Numbered from the stretch's first letter, positions 27,101 through 40,800 are shown. The stretch is 64,000 nt of DNA from Phoronis australis (GCA_002633005.1 NMRA01000178.1:282520-346519); one strand, 5' to 3'. Notes: generated by a model not told the origin, from the letters alone. A program made the numbers and translations.

Positions 27101-30100
27101 ACATGGTAATGCTGGTATAATGTATTAAATTTTACATTATAATAATACTCCATACTTTCCCATTTCATCATGTAAATTCATATTATGACTAAAGAGTTCA
27201 CACATCGGTGTCAACATTTAATTTTTATTTTTCACTAGGTATTTCAATTTTCATTTCAGTCTGCAGTCAAAAATATTATAAAAATGGACAGTTTCACATA
27301 GGCAAGTTTAGGACAGACATTTTTTGGATTCTCATACCTTCCTAACAGGATTATATTTTACACAAGGAGCAAGGAAATTCAACATCGTATGACAACCATT
27401 TTAAAACGTGATCAACAAGGTTTCCCGAGAATTTGTGGTTTGCTTGAAAGTGTTTGTTAACCAGTAATGGTTAAATATGGTACAGCAAAAAACTTGAATG
27501 GTGTTTGTCTTTATCCATTCCTCATGTACATTTTCAGGTACACCGTTGGGTAAACTTTGAGTCGATGCTGGCCAAATGCTTCGTTGGTAAACTGAAAACA
27601 GTTGCATTATCCAGTTCTAGTTCTGTAAATAAACAGACTAACCCAGCGTTTGCAGTACCAGTGAACCCTGTACGACAGTCTAGTTCTTCAGGCAAACCTA
27701 GGTAGAGTTACACAAACACTTAAATTTCATTGGTTTCTCATGTGATTTGCATTCATTGATATCTTTGTGTGTGTTTACGTACTCATGTGGGTGCATATTG
27801 CCGTCATCTCTGGGCGTCCGCTGCTGTGTCCCTTTAGATTTTTGTGAAAGTTTTCGGATGGATTAGATTTATTCTGCACCATCTAGCAGCCATTTTTATT
27901 ATTTCCAAGACTTTTTTGACATCAGCCTCTCTTGTTGGAAACTGCTGAAGCCGATTGGCTGATATTTTAATATTGACAACAGTACTGTAACTTAATATGT
28001 TCATTTACTGACTAGTCCGTTTACTATGGCGCCTCCTAGTGGAAAGGTTGTGTTTTTTACATTCACAACCGTATTTCTGAAAGTCCTTGGAGGATCTTTG
28101 ATAATTTAGCAAGTGTATTTTTATGAGCGTAGCAACAGATCTGACTACCGCTGTGCCTCCTATTGGCAATTTTATGTTTTATGTTTATCTCTATGTCATC
28201 AGATTTTGTATAGGATTTTCACAAAGCTTATAAGTTTCTATTAGGGAGACCACAACGCCTTCCCATTTTTTCGCCTGGTTCAACACATTCTGCGCCGTCT
28301 AATGGTCATTCTCATGATACTGATAAAACACCAAGAAGCATGCCGTTTGCAATGCAGTTGCGGGCGCATGTCAACACTCGGTAAATGAGCACATACTGAG
28401 CGTGCTCAGCTCGAAACCGTATAAGCACTGGCATGGGAGTCGGTTTCTCATGCTTTAACACCCAGAAAATGATGTTCCATTTGTTCACAATGTTAATGCA
28501 GCTTCTTAACCCCCTATCGTGGATTGAAACCTCCTCTTTCAAAATGTCAGGCATTCCTCAATTAATTAACAATGGAAGCACATCCAACATTGATATTTGC
28601 CCACTTTTCCAGTTGACCTATCGCCAGGATTTTGAGTGACGACTTAACTGACCAATTAAAATGCAGCATTCTCGACACACCTTTGTTTCCAAGCGGTCAT
28701 TTTACCTGACAAACAACACGTTGCGGGGTAAAACTTATTGTTTGTTTGTCGACATTTCGCATGGGGGTGGAGCTTATGATAGGTCAATTCCTTAGTGTTA
28801 GAAATGTTACTCAAAATGCGGTTTATAAAATTTGCCTACATTACAGTTGCCAGATACATAATGATTAAAAATCGTATAAGTAGTTCATTTAAATGTGAAG
28901 AAGCTTGACACGTGTTGCATTGTGGGTAATTGCCTGAGAATGAGAGAGATGCTGTGCTATTTGAGGACAGGCCTATTTTCTCATTTCAGGTATGACTGGT
29001 TTCAAACTGAAGACACCGTCACAGTCACTGTTTTCACCAAGTGTCGCGGCTCACGTCTCACGGTGACGGTGGACAAGTGTGATGCCAACTTGTTAGTTAA
29101 CGTATTTATTAAAGACTTCCTGTACACAGTCAGCCTAGGTAAACATTCAACTTTATGGTCAAATTATTTAATATGAAATGCTACACAATCTTAAATATTT
29201 CCGTGAATCCAAATGAAAATTTTACTGACTTTTCAACATTTTTCCTTGTTTCTGCATAATATCTACATTTCTGGTGTTGTTAATATACAGTTCCCTGTAA
29301 CTGAATTTTACATGTGTGTATGTGCGTGTGTGCATTTGTGTGACTGTGTGTGTGTATATGTGTCTGTGTGTGGTATTGTTGTCTAGCAAATGTGCTTGCT
29401 AAAGCTCCAGAACGCTAAATATTTCAAGACTTTGGACTTATTGCAGACTTAGAAGACGACGTCCTTGAAGAATATTTAGGTTTGTTATAACTTTCTTGTT
29501 ATAGTACTCGAAATAAAATCTGAATTTTTACATTCTTATTGTGGATAAATTTGTGTTACTTTTTAGCCCTTTATAAGGCGAATATAATTTCGGAGATTTT
29601 AGTGACACTCAATGTAGCTCACCGCTTTGTGTTGAAATATAGTCAAATGATTGGTCATAAATAAAAACATGGAAACTGTATGGTTTTGGCAGATCATTTT
29701 CTGTAGAAAGTATATTAAAAATTCTGATTTTCTCTATCTATCGATCTCACTACCGCCATTTAAAAAAAATGTACTGTTGCCTTTTCCTGCTGGTACATTG
29801 TTGAGTTTTTAATTATAAACAATCTCTTGATTTTTCATGTTGTTTGGTATTCAGAGCTCTTGTTGGTTTTAGTTTGAATAGTTGAAAAATATGTTGATTT
29901 ATTTGTAGTGAAAAAATATGACGGCGGTAAAATTGACATTCAGCTACAGAAAGCAAAGCCTTCAAAGTGGAAGACACTTGGTACACCCCTTGACGGAAAC
30001 GACAGCTTTGTTAAGCGTGCAAGCAGAGGTAGTGTACTGACTTTATCTTGACAGTAACTGTTGACTTTCTTTGCTGGAGTGTTATTTGCTTAGGCTTTGG

Positions 30101-33100
30101 TTTTGTCAAGATTGGCTATTCTCCGTTCTGAAAGATATTGCAACAATACTTATCTTCATGGTTAACCACTATACTGTGGTCTATTTTTTGTTGAGTCATG
30201 TTTTAATTAACGAATTGTGAAAATCAGGCGACACCTGCAGGACTGTCCCTGGATGAAAGTTCAAACAGGCGAAAGTTGAATGTGGTGCTTTTGTATGGTA
30301 ATCCTCTTTTCTGTTAATTTACGAAAGCTGAATAGTTACGCATTATTGTCACTTGCTGGTCATGTCACTGTCACTTTTTTCTGCCAAATTATAACAAGTG
30401 CATCGCTTTGGAACACAATTTCAGACATTTATTCTCAAAATCAGAAAAAGTTGAGCGTTTCAAACATGACTCAAGATTTCAAACACGAGCCAGACCTTTT
30501 CAAACATGACCCAGAGCTTTTAAGATATGACTCAAGATTTCCAAACATGGTGTAAAACATTTGAAGCATAGTACAACACCATCCTTGAATTTATGTAAGG
30601 AGAACACAGAATGTATTACAAGTTGTGACATGATTAGTGTCTTGGATCTTATTGGCAAGTCTGTATATTTTGCAAACCTTCTACAAAACGAAGAAACAAA
30701 AAAAGATTTTAACTCAATAAAAGTGCACGTTTTTGAAAGTAAAAACCTGTAGAATTTGATTTTTGACTTTTTACCAATCTGCCATCGATTGGGTCATGTG
30801 AGCATGGCTTTTTAGTAAAATTTAGCAATAAAGAAATTTAAAGTACATTGATAGCAAAATGATAGTAGCAACAATGTAATAAAATTTTATTTGATATAAA
30901 TGTTCAAGATGAGATCTCAGTTAAAATATTTTGTTATACAATTTTTTCTTAAAAATCACAAAAGTCCTGTATTTGATATCCCCTTATTCAAGACGGGAGC
31001 ATTTGAAAAACAATTCATAAAGTGTGTTGGAGAACAGTGCGTAAAGCATAGTATCTGAAATTTTCACAAAATCATGAAACTGATCAGCCATTTCTGAGAT
31101 GGGATTATTCGAAGTTAGCCAAATTTGGACATTTTTCTAGGTCCTGTACAACCTTAATTAGAAATTGTGGCACAATATTTAGTTTTCAACGTTTCAGTAG
31201 GTCCTGACCAGTAATTGGAAGTGACTGACATGTTGTTGGTGAGCCAATAGGGCTGTACCAGATTACAAGGCGCCAGAGCTCTCATTTGTTGCGGAGATAA
31301 GAAAGCGCGTGACCTCGTTTTGGAAATAAGGCACATTATCATGTCTCTCATTGATGTCGGGAAGGCAATGAATTTCGCATCACACATCCACGGGTATTTG
31401 TCCAGTTTATCAAACTTTCTCACGTCAGAATGGCTGCCCACAGCACAGCAGTAATACTTTATTAGCATTGGAAGGACGAATAGAGTAATGCAACCAAGAA
31501 AAATTTGTAAAGAATCAGAAAACAAATAACATGCGAAGTCCAGTGGCACGAAAATGAGACAGCAAATGTGCCTGACAGATGTTTACGGCATTGTGGGTAA
31601 ATAGAGCGAGATTCGGGTGTTGCTGTGTAATCTTGGACGGCCCTATTGAAGGAAGATTACATTTTGTAACGGTGAATTGTTTCTCTATTGCAGGTGTTCA
31701 CTTTCGGGAATGCACCATTACCTCAATACAACAAGTCACCCATGACACCAACGTGTACGAGCTTCAGTTACCAACTGGTAGTCAGTTGTGTTTACCTGTA
31801 GGTCACCATGTTCACGTGAAGGCTGAAGTTCAAGGTGGGTACCTGCTTCAAGTTTTGACATTGTTTGAGAATTTGTGTTATTTTATGAAATGCACGTAAT
31901 TAAGGTACATTCAAATTCGTTGGGAGGTTTTATCTCTGTAAGAGGTAATTTGGCAGAGAGGGAGTTTCGCAAAGATATAACTTGTATACACTGGACTATG
32001 GTGCTATGTTAATTTTTATTATGCGCCCACATATTTATATGTGGACACATTATGCCGTCATCTCTGTCCGTCCGTCCGGGCGGCGTCCGGCGTCCGCTGC
32101 TCTATCTCCAAAACCCTTTGACATACGTTCATGAAATTTGGCACATATGTTCCATTCATGAATGGGACGACATGTGCGAACTTTAGGACGGATCCGACTA
32201 CCGGTGTGCCCCCTAGTGGCAATTTAGTTTTTTACGCTTACCTTTGTATCTTCAAAAGTCCTGAACGGATTTTCATGAAATTTGGTATGTAGGCACCTAT
32301 TAGTGAGATGACGCTATCCTGCCATTTTCAGATGGATTCGACATAGTTTGCGCCACCTAGTGGCCATTTTTAGTGTTTTCGAGTCTGTTTTTGTGCGTCC
32401 ACCCCTCTTTCAACCAAACCGCTCAAAGGATGATTGTGAAAATTGGCATGTATATGCCTACTATGTAGAGGACGGTTGCCGATGATTTTCCGACGATTTC
32501 GACTACTGTGGCGCCTCCTAGTGGCTGTTTTTTTTTTGCGCCTATGGCTATATCTCCTAAACCTTTCGCAGGATCTTTACGAAATTGTGTAAGTATATTT
32601 ATATGATGTTAACAACGGAAGATGACGACTTTTGGACGGATCCTACTACTGGTGTGCCCCCTAGTGGCAATTTTAGTTTTTTACGCTTACCTTTGTATCT
32701 TCAAAAGTCCTGAACGGATTTTCATGAAATTTGGTATGTAGGCACCTAATAGTGAGATGACGCTATCCTCCCGTTTTCAGATAGATTCGACATAGTTTGC
32801 GCCACCTAGTGGCCATTTTTACTGTTTTCGAGTCTGTATTTTTGCGTCCACCCCTCTATCAATCAAACCGCTCAAAGGATGATTGTGAAAATTGCCGTGT
32901 ATGTGCTTACTATAAGGAAGACAGCTGACAATGATTTTCAGACGATTTGGACTACTGTGGCACCTCCTAGTGGCAGTTTTGTTTTTTTTGCGCCCATGGT
33001 TGTATCTCCCAAACCGTTTGCAGGATCTTTACTAAATTTAGCAAGTGTATTGATGTGATGTTGACAACGGACGATGACGACTTTAGGATGATTCTGACTA

Positions 33101-36100
33101 CCGGTATGCCTCTAGTGGCAATTTTAGTATTTGCCTCTAGTGGCAATTTATAGTATTTTACATTGACCTCTGTATTTTCATAGGTCTTCAGGTGTATACT
33201 TTGTGTTACTTCGTGACTATGAAGGAAAAGTTCCAAGTAGAAATTTGTTTCTGGCATTCTAATGCTGTGCTAATCTCGTATGTTGGTAAATTTGTTTTTA
33301 TTCTATGTTTCTGTGGTGCTTTAAGCAACTGGTGTATAGGATGTGCTTGTATTATGAAGATTACTCACATTTTGCCCCTAGCCTATTGAGGAGACAATGA
33401 CCATGCCTTTCCATTTTGCTAAGTACAACATACTACATATATGCCCTCTGCTGTAGGTTGGATTCCATGCTGAGAAAATCACTTTTCTTGCTGATAAAGT
33501 CACTTTAAAGGTAAACAGGAAACTGAGTAAGCAGTGTGACCTAGTGTGATGGGTGACTGCTTTCTTTACTCAAGGTTGTGAGTTCGAGTCCCACTGGGTC
33601 TCACTACTAAACCCTTGAGTCAGGTTTCTAGCTCCTCAGCTCGGTTTTAACTATATATTAATAAGGCATAAAAATGGTTCCAGATGATCAGTGCAATGGG
33701 CCCACTAGAGCAGCCTGCGCATGTCTGGTACAACGTGCATCAGGCCGCCTGCAATTATATTTTATAAGCAGGAGATTGATACTTATTGTTTTGTTTTCAT
33801 TATAGGGGTGGAAATTAGTCGCAGCTACACCTGCATAACATTACCTGGTCAGTGTAAGGACATTGACAGCAAGCTTCATTTGATGATCAAGGTGTATCCT
33901 AATGGCACTCTAACTCCACACATTGGTGCTATGAAAGTTGGTAAGTTGAACTTTCAACTTCTGAAAGGTTTAATGGGAAGGAATTTCAGTTTCTAGCAGT
34001 ATTGAAGTCTTTGTGTACTAACAGTAATCTCAACGAGGACTTGGAGTTAAAGAGGCTGTACGTTGGTGAGGCCAACCTCTCAATTTCTAAGATTTGAATA
34101 TAGGGCTCAATTTGACAACCTCAGATTTTGTTTGACAACATGGGAAAAGCTCAGTCGCCACGAAGTCACCACGCCACATCTGAGCACGCACTTTGAATAC
34201 TACTGTAACAACTAGAAAACAAGCTGAAGTTGGAATCATTTGGCAAAAAATTCAAGGGCCCAGTCGTGTTTGCCTGCCTGACGATGTGGGCCTACACGTG
34301 GGATATTGGACTCAAAAAGGTGGCTCATAATTTTCCGTTCGATCAAAAAAACACGATCTGGTCATCGCGAGTACACTGATGGACATTTGATGAGTTTGGT
34401 GGCTGTCCACTTCAAGCATCTCGTTTCTTTCAATTTCGACTCTTGCCAATGAGTTTGGTGACCTCAGATCCAGTTTGGTGAGCTGACAATTTTGCCAGGT
34501 CGCATTTGGTGAGTTAATATTATGCTAGGCATCGAGCACTGGAATCATTAATTTTCTGCCTGTAAATAGCTTTCTGTCAAAAAATTTACTTTTGGTTAAG
34601 ATCAACAAGTCTTCCCAAATAGTTCCTTAGATTTTATGTGATTTTTGGGATTTGTAAGAAGGGACATTTGGTTACTGTCGAAGACCTGACTCATGCGGTT
34701 AACTTCACACAGTCGTTCATTTTGTGCACCAAACATTACCTCGAGCAACGCATTTTTCCCCCAAGCCCAGAAATCATTTTCAACACAAGGAGGCAACATA
34801 GTGATTGATCAGCTCTCTAATGGCAAGTGGTCGGAATAAATCAAAATATTTTTGGCCTAAATGTTGAGTAGTTGACTTCACCGACTATGTCTTACTGCTG
34901 TCAGAGGTAGTGTGTTGCAAGTGGCTGTTCTGGGTATCACATGTTGTAAGTGGCTGTTCTGGGTATCACATACTCTGGCTTTGGTTCACGAATTGTTCTT
35001 GCTGATTAAATATCCTGGCATAGTTGTCCAATTCCTTTCTGTAGCATTATTTTTACTGGTGTCTGTGCTAGCAAGGTTATGAGATGCACTTGCATGATTT
35101 TATGTGAACTCAACCAACATGCCAGATACTGACCTTATTGAAACCAACCCTGGTTTGCACTACTTCAATACTTCTGATATGCTCTCATCTCTCTGTTTGT
35201 TCTTGACAATGTTCACTCACAGCACCACCTAGTGGCATGGGTACTAAATGTTGCTTACAGGTGATACTTTACAAGTCAGTGACCCCGACGGTACGTTTGA
35301 TGTCTCTGTGTTGAATAATGCCAAGCAGTTAGTCATGCTGGCAGGCGGCACTGGCTTCACACCAATGATTCGACTATTATGGGATGGATGTCACACTAAC
35401 ATGTAAGTGATGTGAACTTCTGACCTTTTTGACTTGCCTTGTCAAATTTGTTTCTACTGCTTGATGGTTGGCTATGGCTTTTCGTGCGTCCAATGATGGT
35501 TTTACCACTTTTACTCTTCTCCCTCAGGGTTAGTCATAAATTGTCAACTGATCTTGTCTTCTTGGAAATGGTAACTTAACTGCATCGTTACGTTATTTTT
35601 GTCTTCGTTCTGTTTGATTGAGTTTTCTCTTCACAGCTCTTTACGTCTACTGTGTTAGAAAGTTGTCTTGTCCATGAATCAGAATACTATGTTATTGCCG
35701 TAAATTATTTTCCAGAAAGAAGAAGTTGATATTTTTTAATAAAACAAAGGATGACATTTTGTGGAAGGATAAGATTGACCAGCTGATTGGTGACAACCAA
35801 AGGTATAGTTCCAATACTCACCCTAAATTTTGTTGTCTTTCGTCAGGTTTTTCAACTGTATACTAAATTCCTTTTCAGTTTACATTGATAAAGGAACGAG
35901 GTGTTCTTTCACCAGATTATGTTCTTACTAATGGAAGATTAGAAGCCTAATTCACACCAATTTTGATGTAATAGAACTAGAAAAAAATCTCCGGTTTAGG
36001 ACAAGTAGAATTTTGTTTTATCAAACTTTCCACAAAAATGACTTTTTATGAAATATTGCACTGATGTTGGCATGGTATGTATCGTTATGTGTTATCTAAC

Positions 36101-37240
36101 AGCATTTGGTTCTAGTTTAGGCTTTTGCAGCAATGTTGCAAAATTTGGAGAGTAAAAATGTCAATTTAGTACTGTTGCTATGTACTAAATTGTGGAGTTC
36201 TACTGTGGTGTCAGTCATCGCCTCATTATGAATAACTTGAATAAGACCTTAGTGAGGATCCTCTGTGTTTTTGTGTTTAGTTACCTGCAATTGTAGTTAC
36301 TTGTAGCATTAGTAACTTGCAGTTGTAGTTACTTGTACCATTAGTTACCTGACTGAAGTTCTAGTTACCTGCAAGTCAGTATTTGATTGTAAATATATGC
36401 AAACATAGACAATACTGAATAGTACTCACACCAGAGGAACATTTTGGATTATACAGGTTCTGGGTAAAATGTGGTACAGTACCAACGAAGCTCAATACTG
36501 CAGAAATATTTCCCAAGTTTGTGCGTCAGGAATGAAAAACCTTACCATCAGAAACAATTCTTCATGTGATGGTAACCCGCCCTCTCATCTCTGTCTTTCA
36601 CCTAGGCTTAGTGTCGTGCACGTACTGTCGAAGCCTGACAGTAAATGGGGCGGTACTGTTGGTCATGTTGATGAAGAGTTACTCCGGTCCCATGTACCGG
36701 AGCGAGATGTCAACAATCTCTGCTACATCTGTGTGTGTGGTCCAACGCCTTTCACAGAAGAAGTAAACAGGTAGGTTAACTATCAATACAGATTCACTCC
36801 AAAGAGTGGAACACCCGATCTTGACAGTTTTCAATGTCACTCGTATAATCCTCCAGCCTTACAATCCTTCAGTTGTACAGTCCTTTGAATTTAGAGCACA
36901 AAACTCTGTCTCAATCAGTCTTGCGTTTCTTACACAGGTTAGATTAGGGATTTTCAGACTTTTCTTCTTTTGCTGAAGTGCAATTTAATTATTTTTCAGA
37001 AAAAGATGTGTGGAGCATAAGACCAAATTTCTGTCTTGAGTCACTTTCATAAAATAGATCCCGAAAACAGTGCAGATCTTATGTGTTGCTTTTGGTATTT
37101 CATGCTTTGTTGGTGTGTTAATTTAGCTTATCTCTCTACTGGTGTTTTTCAGGCTCCTGAAGAAGATAGGTTATTCCGACTGTGATATTCATCTGTTTTT
37201 GGGCCAGTCATCTTTCTCACAAGTGGAGAGCAATATATGA
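24151..37240 (+). CDS. CYB5R4: Cytochrome b5 reductase 4 (b5 + CS + FAD/NADH domains), complete
   Basis: Soluble haem flavoprotein of the ER lumenal/perinuclear region that passes electrons from NAD(P)H via FAD to its own cytochrome b5 domain. Exons: 24151-24295, 25573-25680, 25848-25948, 27538-27701, 28990-29138, 29447-29479, 29909-30028, 31694-31834, 33806-33940, 35261-35402, 35716-35802, 36606-36770, 37153-37240; 525 aa against about 521 in human, all phases agreeing. The N-terminus has the family signature LKQGRSLMDWIRL (36-48). The b5 domain is about 60-135, with axial His97 in EYHPGG and probably His120 in VHRWVN. A CS/p23-like domain is at about 173-262 (YDWFQTED). FAD binding: RSYT (326-329). 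NADH binding: LAGGTGFTPM (392-401) and CVCGPTPF (484-491). The C-terminus is extended relative to human. A candidate AATAAA is at 38122-38127. Confidence 0.97.
25965..26498 (+). repeat. Five decayed tandem copies of the haem-binding exon of CYB5R4
   Basis: Right after CYB5R4 exon 3, a unit of about 96-112 bp is repeated five times (starts near 25965, 26073, 26185, 26287, 26386). Each copy covers the last ~90 bp of exon 3 (tggagtaccatcctggtggc, encoding EYHPGG), the donor 'aatcaggtgag' and the first intron bases. Copies 1 and 2 differ from the exon by 2-nt indels in the G-rich part, so their frame is lost; copy 1 and copy 3 read RP in place of HP. None has the exon's acceptor. They are intronic relics, not coding exons. 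Confidence 0.9.
27765..28320. repeat. Diverged copy of the CTAGTGG-box repeat
   Basis: This shares phrases with 32041-33190: 'gccgtcatctctg', 'gcgtccgctgct', 'ggcgcctcctagtgg', 'ggaggatctttgataattta', 'ctgactaccgctgtgcctcc'. It lies in the CYB5R4 intron between 27702 and 28989 and is more decayed than the other copy. Confidence 0.75.
30455..30550. repeat. Minisatellite of about 27 bp
   Basis: Roughly three to four imperfect units built on 'ttcaaacatgactcaagat', in the CYB5R4 intron. A short open frame across it arises from the repeat and is not taken as a gene. Confidence 0.6.
32030..33190. repeat. ~450-bp tandem repeat with regular CTAGTGG boxes
   Basis: It opens with 'gcgcccacatatttatatgtgg' (a palindromic stem) and 'gccgtcatctctgtccgtcc'. 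After this a unit of about 448-451 bp repeats about 2.3 times (for example at 32205, 32653 and 33104). Each unit has three sub-monomers of about 140-160 bp, each centred on a CTAGTGGC box (32213, 32357, 32517, 32661, 32806, 32967, 33113, 33134) followed by 'aaatttggtatgt' or 'ggatctttacgaaatt' phrases. It sits in the CYB5R4 intron between 31835 and 33805. Confidence 0.88.
33520..33765 (+). repeat. tRNA-derived SINE-like element
   Basis: 'gttgtgagttcgagtcccac' at about 33574-33593 is a good RNA polymerase III B box. The region 30-50 bases before it (gtgacctagtgtgatgg) could be a decayed A box. The end 'cgtgcatcaggccgcctgca' recurs next to the gap at 4782, which supports an interspersed element. 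No intact tRNA cloverleaf was found. Confidence 0.5.
34912..34978. repeat. 30-bp tandem duplication
   Basis: 'aagtggctgttctgggtatc' plus 'acat' occurs twice in a row. A second small repeat (tagttacttg/tagttacctg, about 36-bp spacing) is at 36279-36372. Both lie in CYB5R4 introns. Confidence 0.65.
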
Positions 37241-37389
37241 AACTAGCTGTGATAGGAACTGAAAGACACAGTCTTATGACCTGTTGCTGTCGAAAGCTGT
37301 GGGAACAAATTAGAAGAACTATTGGAACAGGTCTGTCGAATTAGTGAAGAGAAACCCAGCTTACCTTTATTTGTAAGGTGACTTGTAGA

Positions 37390-37643
37390 CTACGGTAAAA
37401 TTCTTCAGTTTGGGACAAAAATAATTGCTAAAATTGCTGTATCTCTATTTTTCAGAGGCTCTCCACATTTGTTCAAATTTCCAAAATTTTACCAAATGTT
37501 GTTCGGTAATAGTTACATCATACATACCATGCTAAAAGAAAAGTAAGTTTCTATGAAAAGTTACATTTGTTAAGGAATTTGACAAAATGAATTTCACCTG
37601 TCTGCCATATTGTGTACCGTGCTGTGAAGAATTTTTACCATAG
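37390..37643. mobile_element. MITE-like element 1 (copy B at 41472-41730)
   Basis: About 255 bp bounded by imperfect terminal inverted repeats: 'ctacggtaaaattcttca' at the left and 'tgaagaatttttaccatag' at the right (18-19 bp, two differences). There is no coding capacity. The tip resembles that of the neighbouring element at 37745. Confidence 0.7.
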
Positions 37644-37744
37644 TTAAATCCTGGTGAGGACTAGCCAATTCCAATCTCTTTTAGAAACTTAGCAGCGAAT
37701 GCTTGCCCTCCCAACAAGGGCACAGAGTGGTCTCCTCTGCAATA

Positions 37745-37890
37745 TACGGTAAACTCATGGGTTAACGCCCGTGGCCACTTAAATTAGGAAATCCCGAGAC
37801 AGGAGGGTAGGCAATTATCCAAGCAGTGGGCGCTTAAACCGAAAATTGACAAAAAGTCGGGCATGGGCATTAACCCGTGAGTTTACGGTA
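37745..37890. mobile_element. MITE-like element 2 (copy B at 41832-41977)
   Basis: 146 bp with terminal inverted repeats 'tacggtaaactcatgggtta' at the left and 'taacccgtgagtttacggta' at the right, matching as reverse complements with two mismatches. The non-coding interior suggests a miniature inverted-repeat transposon. Confidence 0.75.
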
Positions 37891-40800
37891 GTTTTCTATT
37901 ACTATTAACACCACACTGATGCTGCTGGGTGATGACTGTACCTTGTAAGGTTACACTGTGTGCATACTGTTGTACTGGTGTTTGTAGTAAATATGTAGCA
38001 CTGAATGTAAACCTTAGCCTACAGACTGTAACTGTGTCATCGTACTAAACTGTGGGATAAATGCAGCATCCGGCAAGAAGTTACTAGACTCTGATTAATT
38101 GAGTACATAATATCCCGAGGTAATAAATGATCAATGTTGCACGCGTTCTTTAAAGCCTTTTTTAAATTGTGAGAGTGAAGAGCAAACGGGCTGCTCAACT
38201 TAATAATTTACCAAGCAAGACCCCAAAGTTTTGCGACAGTATTATATTTTGCAACTTGGCGACTGAATGATTGATGGCTGATACGAGGCTAGGAGGCTTG
38301 CGTCATGTGTCATTCATACTGTCTTGTTGTAACAGCTTTGCGCACAAATGGGATTTAATAAGTTTATTTTCAAGTGCTACCTCAGTATTCCACAATTCTG
38401 GCAGTAGGAGAACGTGATGTCCCAACTAATTGTTTCTGCTGTCAATCAAGAGTAGATAAAAAGCATAATCTGCACATAAAAAGTGTTTCCAAGTAAAGAT
38501 GTTTTTTAGAGCAAACTATGTACCAAATGATGGATTGGCGTCTTTACTTAAATTGTTGTTTCATTAATTTAATGGAGTTTTGTGTTGTGGCATGTGAGTG
38601 CTCGTCGCCCACTAGTAAGGAACTTAGCTCTGCATGTATATTTTATCAGCATTAATTTACTTAGCTGCCCTCAAATATCAAGCATAATCAAATTGCAGAA
38701 ACTAATCCTTGGGTGAATATCTAAGTCATCCTTCATCCTGTCTTCACTAATGGTGTAATAAATATTGATGTGTACTAGATGTGACTCAATATCAACAAAA
38801 CTGAGGACTTCCAATGAGAAAATTGTTGTGGGCGTACATCTATTTTGAACTTAAAATCTCTTCAGTTCCCATTTTGGATCCATGTTCTTCAACTGTCATA
38901 GCCTTTCAAGTCAGAATTGTCTCCCTTTATTTAAATTTAATTTGTTACTGTAGCAGCACACGAGTTGAGGAAACAGAAGTCACTCTGAATGAAGGACATC
39001 TGTTGATTGATCATTGCAGAATACATCCATTCATATGCGAAACTTATGGATGTCTTTAAGACTCATGCAGTGTTAACGCATTGGAAGAGTTCCAACATCA
39101 GTCACAGTTAGTTACTATTCAATGCGGGCTCGGTTACATACGACTTGACTAAGATACACACCCAACATGCTTTCATAAACACATGAGTGAACAAGAGTCC
39201 TGTGAAGTGCTACTTACATTCACAGCTAGCCTTAGTACAAAGCTGTATACTAACTATACACAGCATGCTTATCTGGCTCTGTGTGAACCACACTACTCTT
39301 GACTTGAAGTGACTCTATGTTTAAAGACTGTCCACTACTCCCTCTAGTGTAAATCATAATTGTCCATGTCACTTGACTTGAAATGAAATTCCAGTGTCAT
39401 TGGTATGTCAGTCATGGCTGATGGACAGTAGAGACAACTTAACGAGGATTCCCATTTACCTTACGTTAGTAATAAAGATACTGTGACATCACTCTCATTC
39501 TTATCCTTTCACCAATGGGATGATGCCACTACTGTGCATTTTCTTACCACTGCTGAACCTAAAATTACATGACGAAAACCAGTCATTTATGTGTTACACG
39601 AACCCACAGCCTAAAGTATAGCCAGTCAAAATTTGAGTTGCATGACACAATGTTGTAATATGTAAACTTCATAGTCGATTCACGTGGATCACTTAACAAC
39701 CTTATGGATACTGTCAATTAGAATGATTCCAACCAAACCTACAAAAGCAAATGGACCAAAGATCAGACAATGAGCATTGCATTCCATTAAAAAGCGAATT
39801 CATCGTCCTTACCCTGGCTGTTGCTTAACATATTAATTCAGTTAATTCCATGCGCAAATGATGTCCAGATTTTACAAGGTCGTGATTTGTACATGAATGA
39901 AACAATGAGGTTGATTTAAATCATATATACGCGGGTTGACCTTTACCTAGTCAGATGTGTGTCATAATTGTGTGCATTCAGTTATTTCAAAGCTTGGTGA
40001 GTCTCGTGATTAGGCATGTCAGTCTTAAGATTGGCCATCACTGTCGAAGTGTCTGAATCAGTATGGAACATGTAGGTACTTGGACAGTGTTCTGTAGACC
40101 TAGTTTCTTACAAGAAAAGTGGGATCACATAGGACCATGCAAAATCAGACGCATGAAAGGACACTGTATTGCCAGTATGGTCGAGGTGATAGTAGTGTAA
40201 CAAAATGGCGGTGAGGTTGGAATGTTGAATTCTGGGATAGAATGAATCATAGGATAGAATGAATTCTGGGATAGAAGTCAAAATTTCCGTTCTACAAGTG
40301 AAAATTTCTTACCTCATGTACATTAGCTGCCTTGGGAGCTAGCGAACTGTTTTAGAAGAGATCAAAGTATGCACCACTATAACTGCAAGAGTCGAACTCC
40401 AAGGAACTACGGCTCACAACACCTTCAAACAGCATGCAAAGACTGGCTTGAAAATTCCTGTGCAGTGGCATATTTGAAACCATAATTTTGTAATGTTTTG
40501 GGGTAGAATATTTTCTTTTGTGTGGTACTTTATTCTGATTAAGTATTACACAACCACAGACTGAGTGGAGGACATTAACTGCAACAAGTGAAAGATTCAT
40601 TGTCGCTAAGTTTATTTATTACAGTTTGAAGTTTGAGCTTTCTGCTTTCCCTAATTAGTAATGTACAGTACTTTAATACAACAACAAACTTTTACTTACA
40701 GAGGTAAAGTTTATTCATAAATCACTCTACAAAATATAATTTTAGTGGCGCAACCAGCTTCAACTAAACTACAATAACATGAGTTAACAAAAATATAACA

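Noticed and set aside
31154-31549. 131-codon minus-strand frame with a hydrophobic segment, nested in a CYB5R4 intron
   Set aside because: It starts without a good ATG, has no family and no splice or promoter support; possible but not supportable from sequence alone.
33560-33600. tRNA gene suggested by a good B box
   Set aside because: No acceptor stem or full cloverleaf can be drawn; better explained as a SINE remnant.
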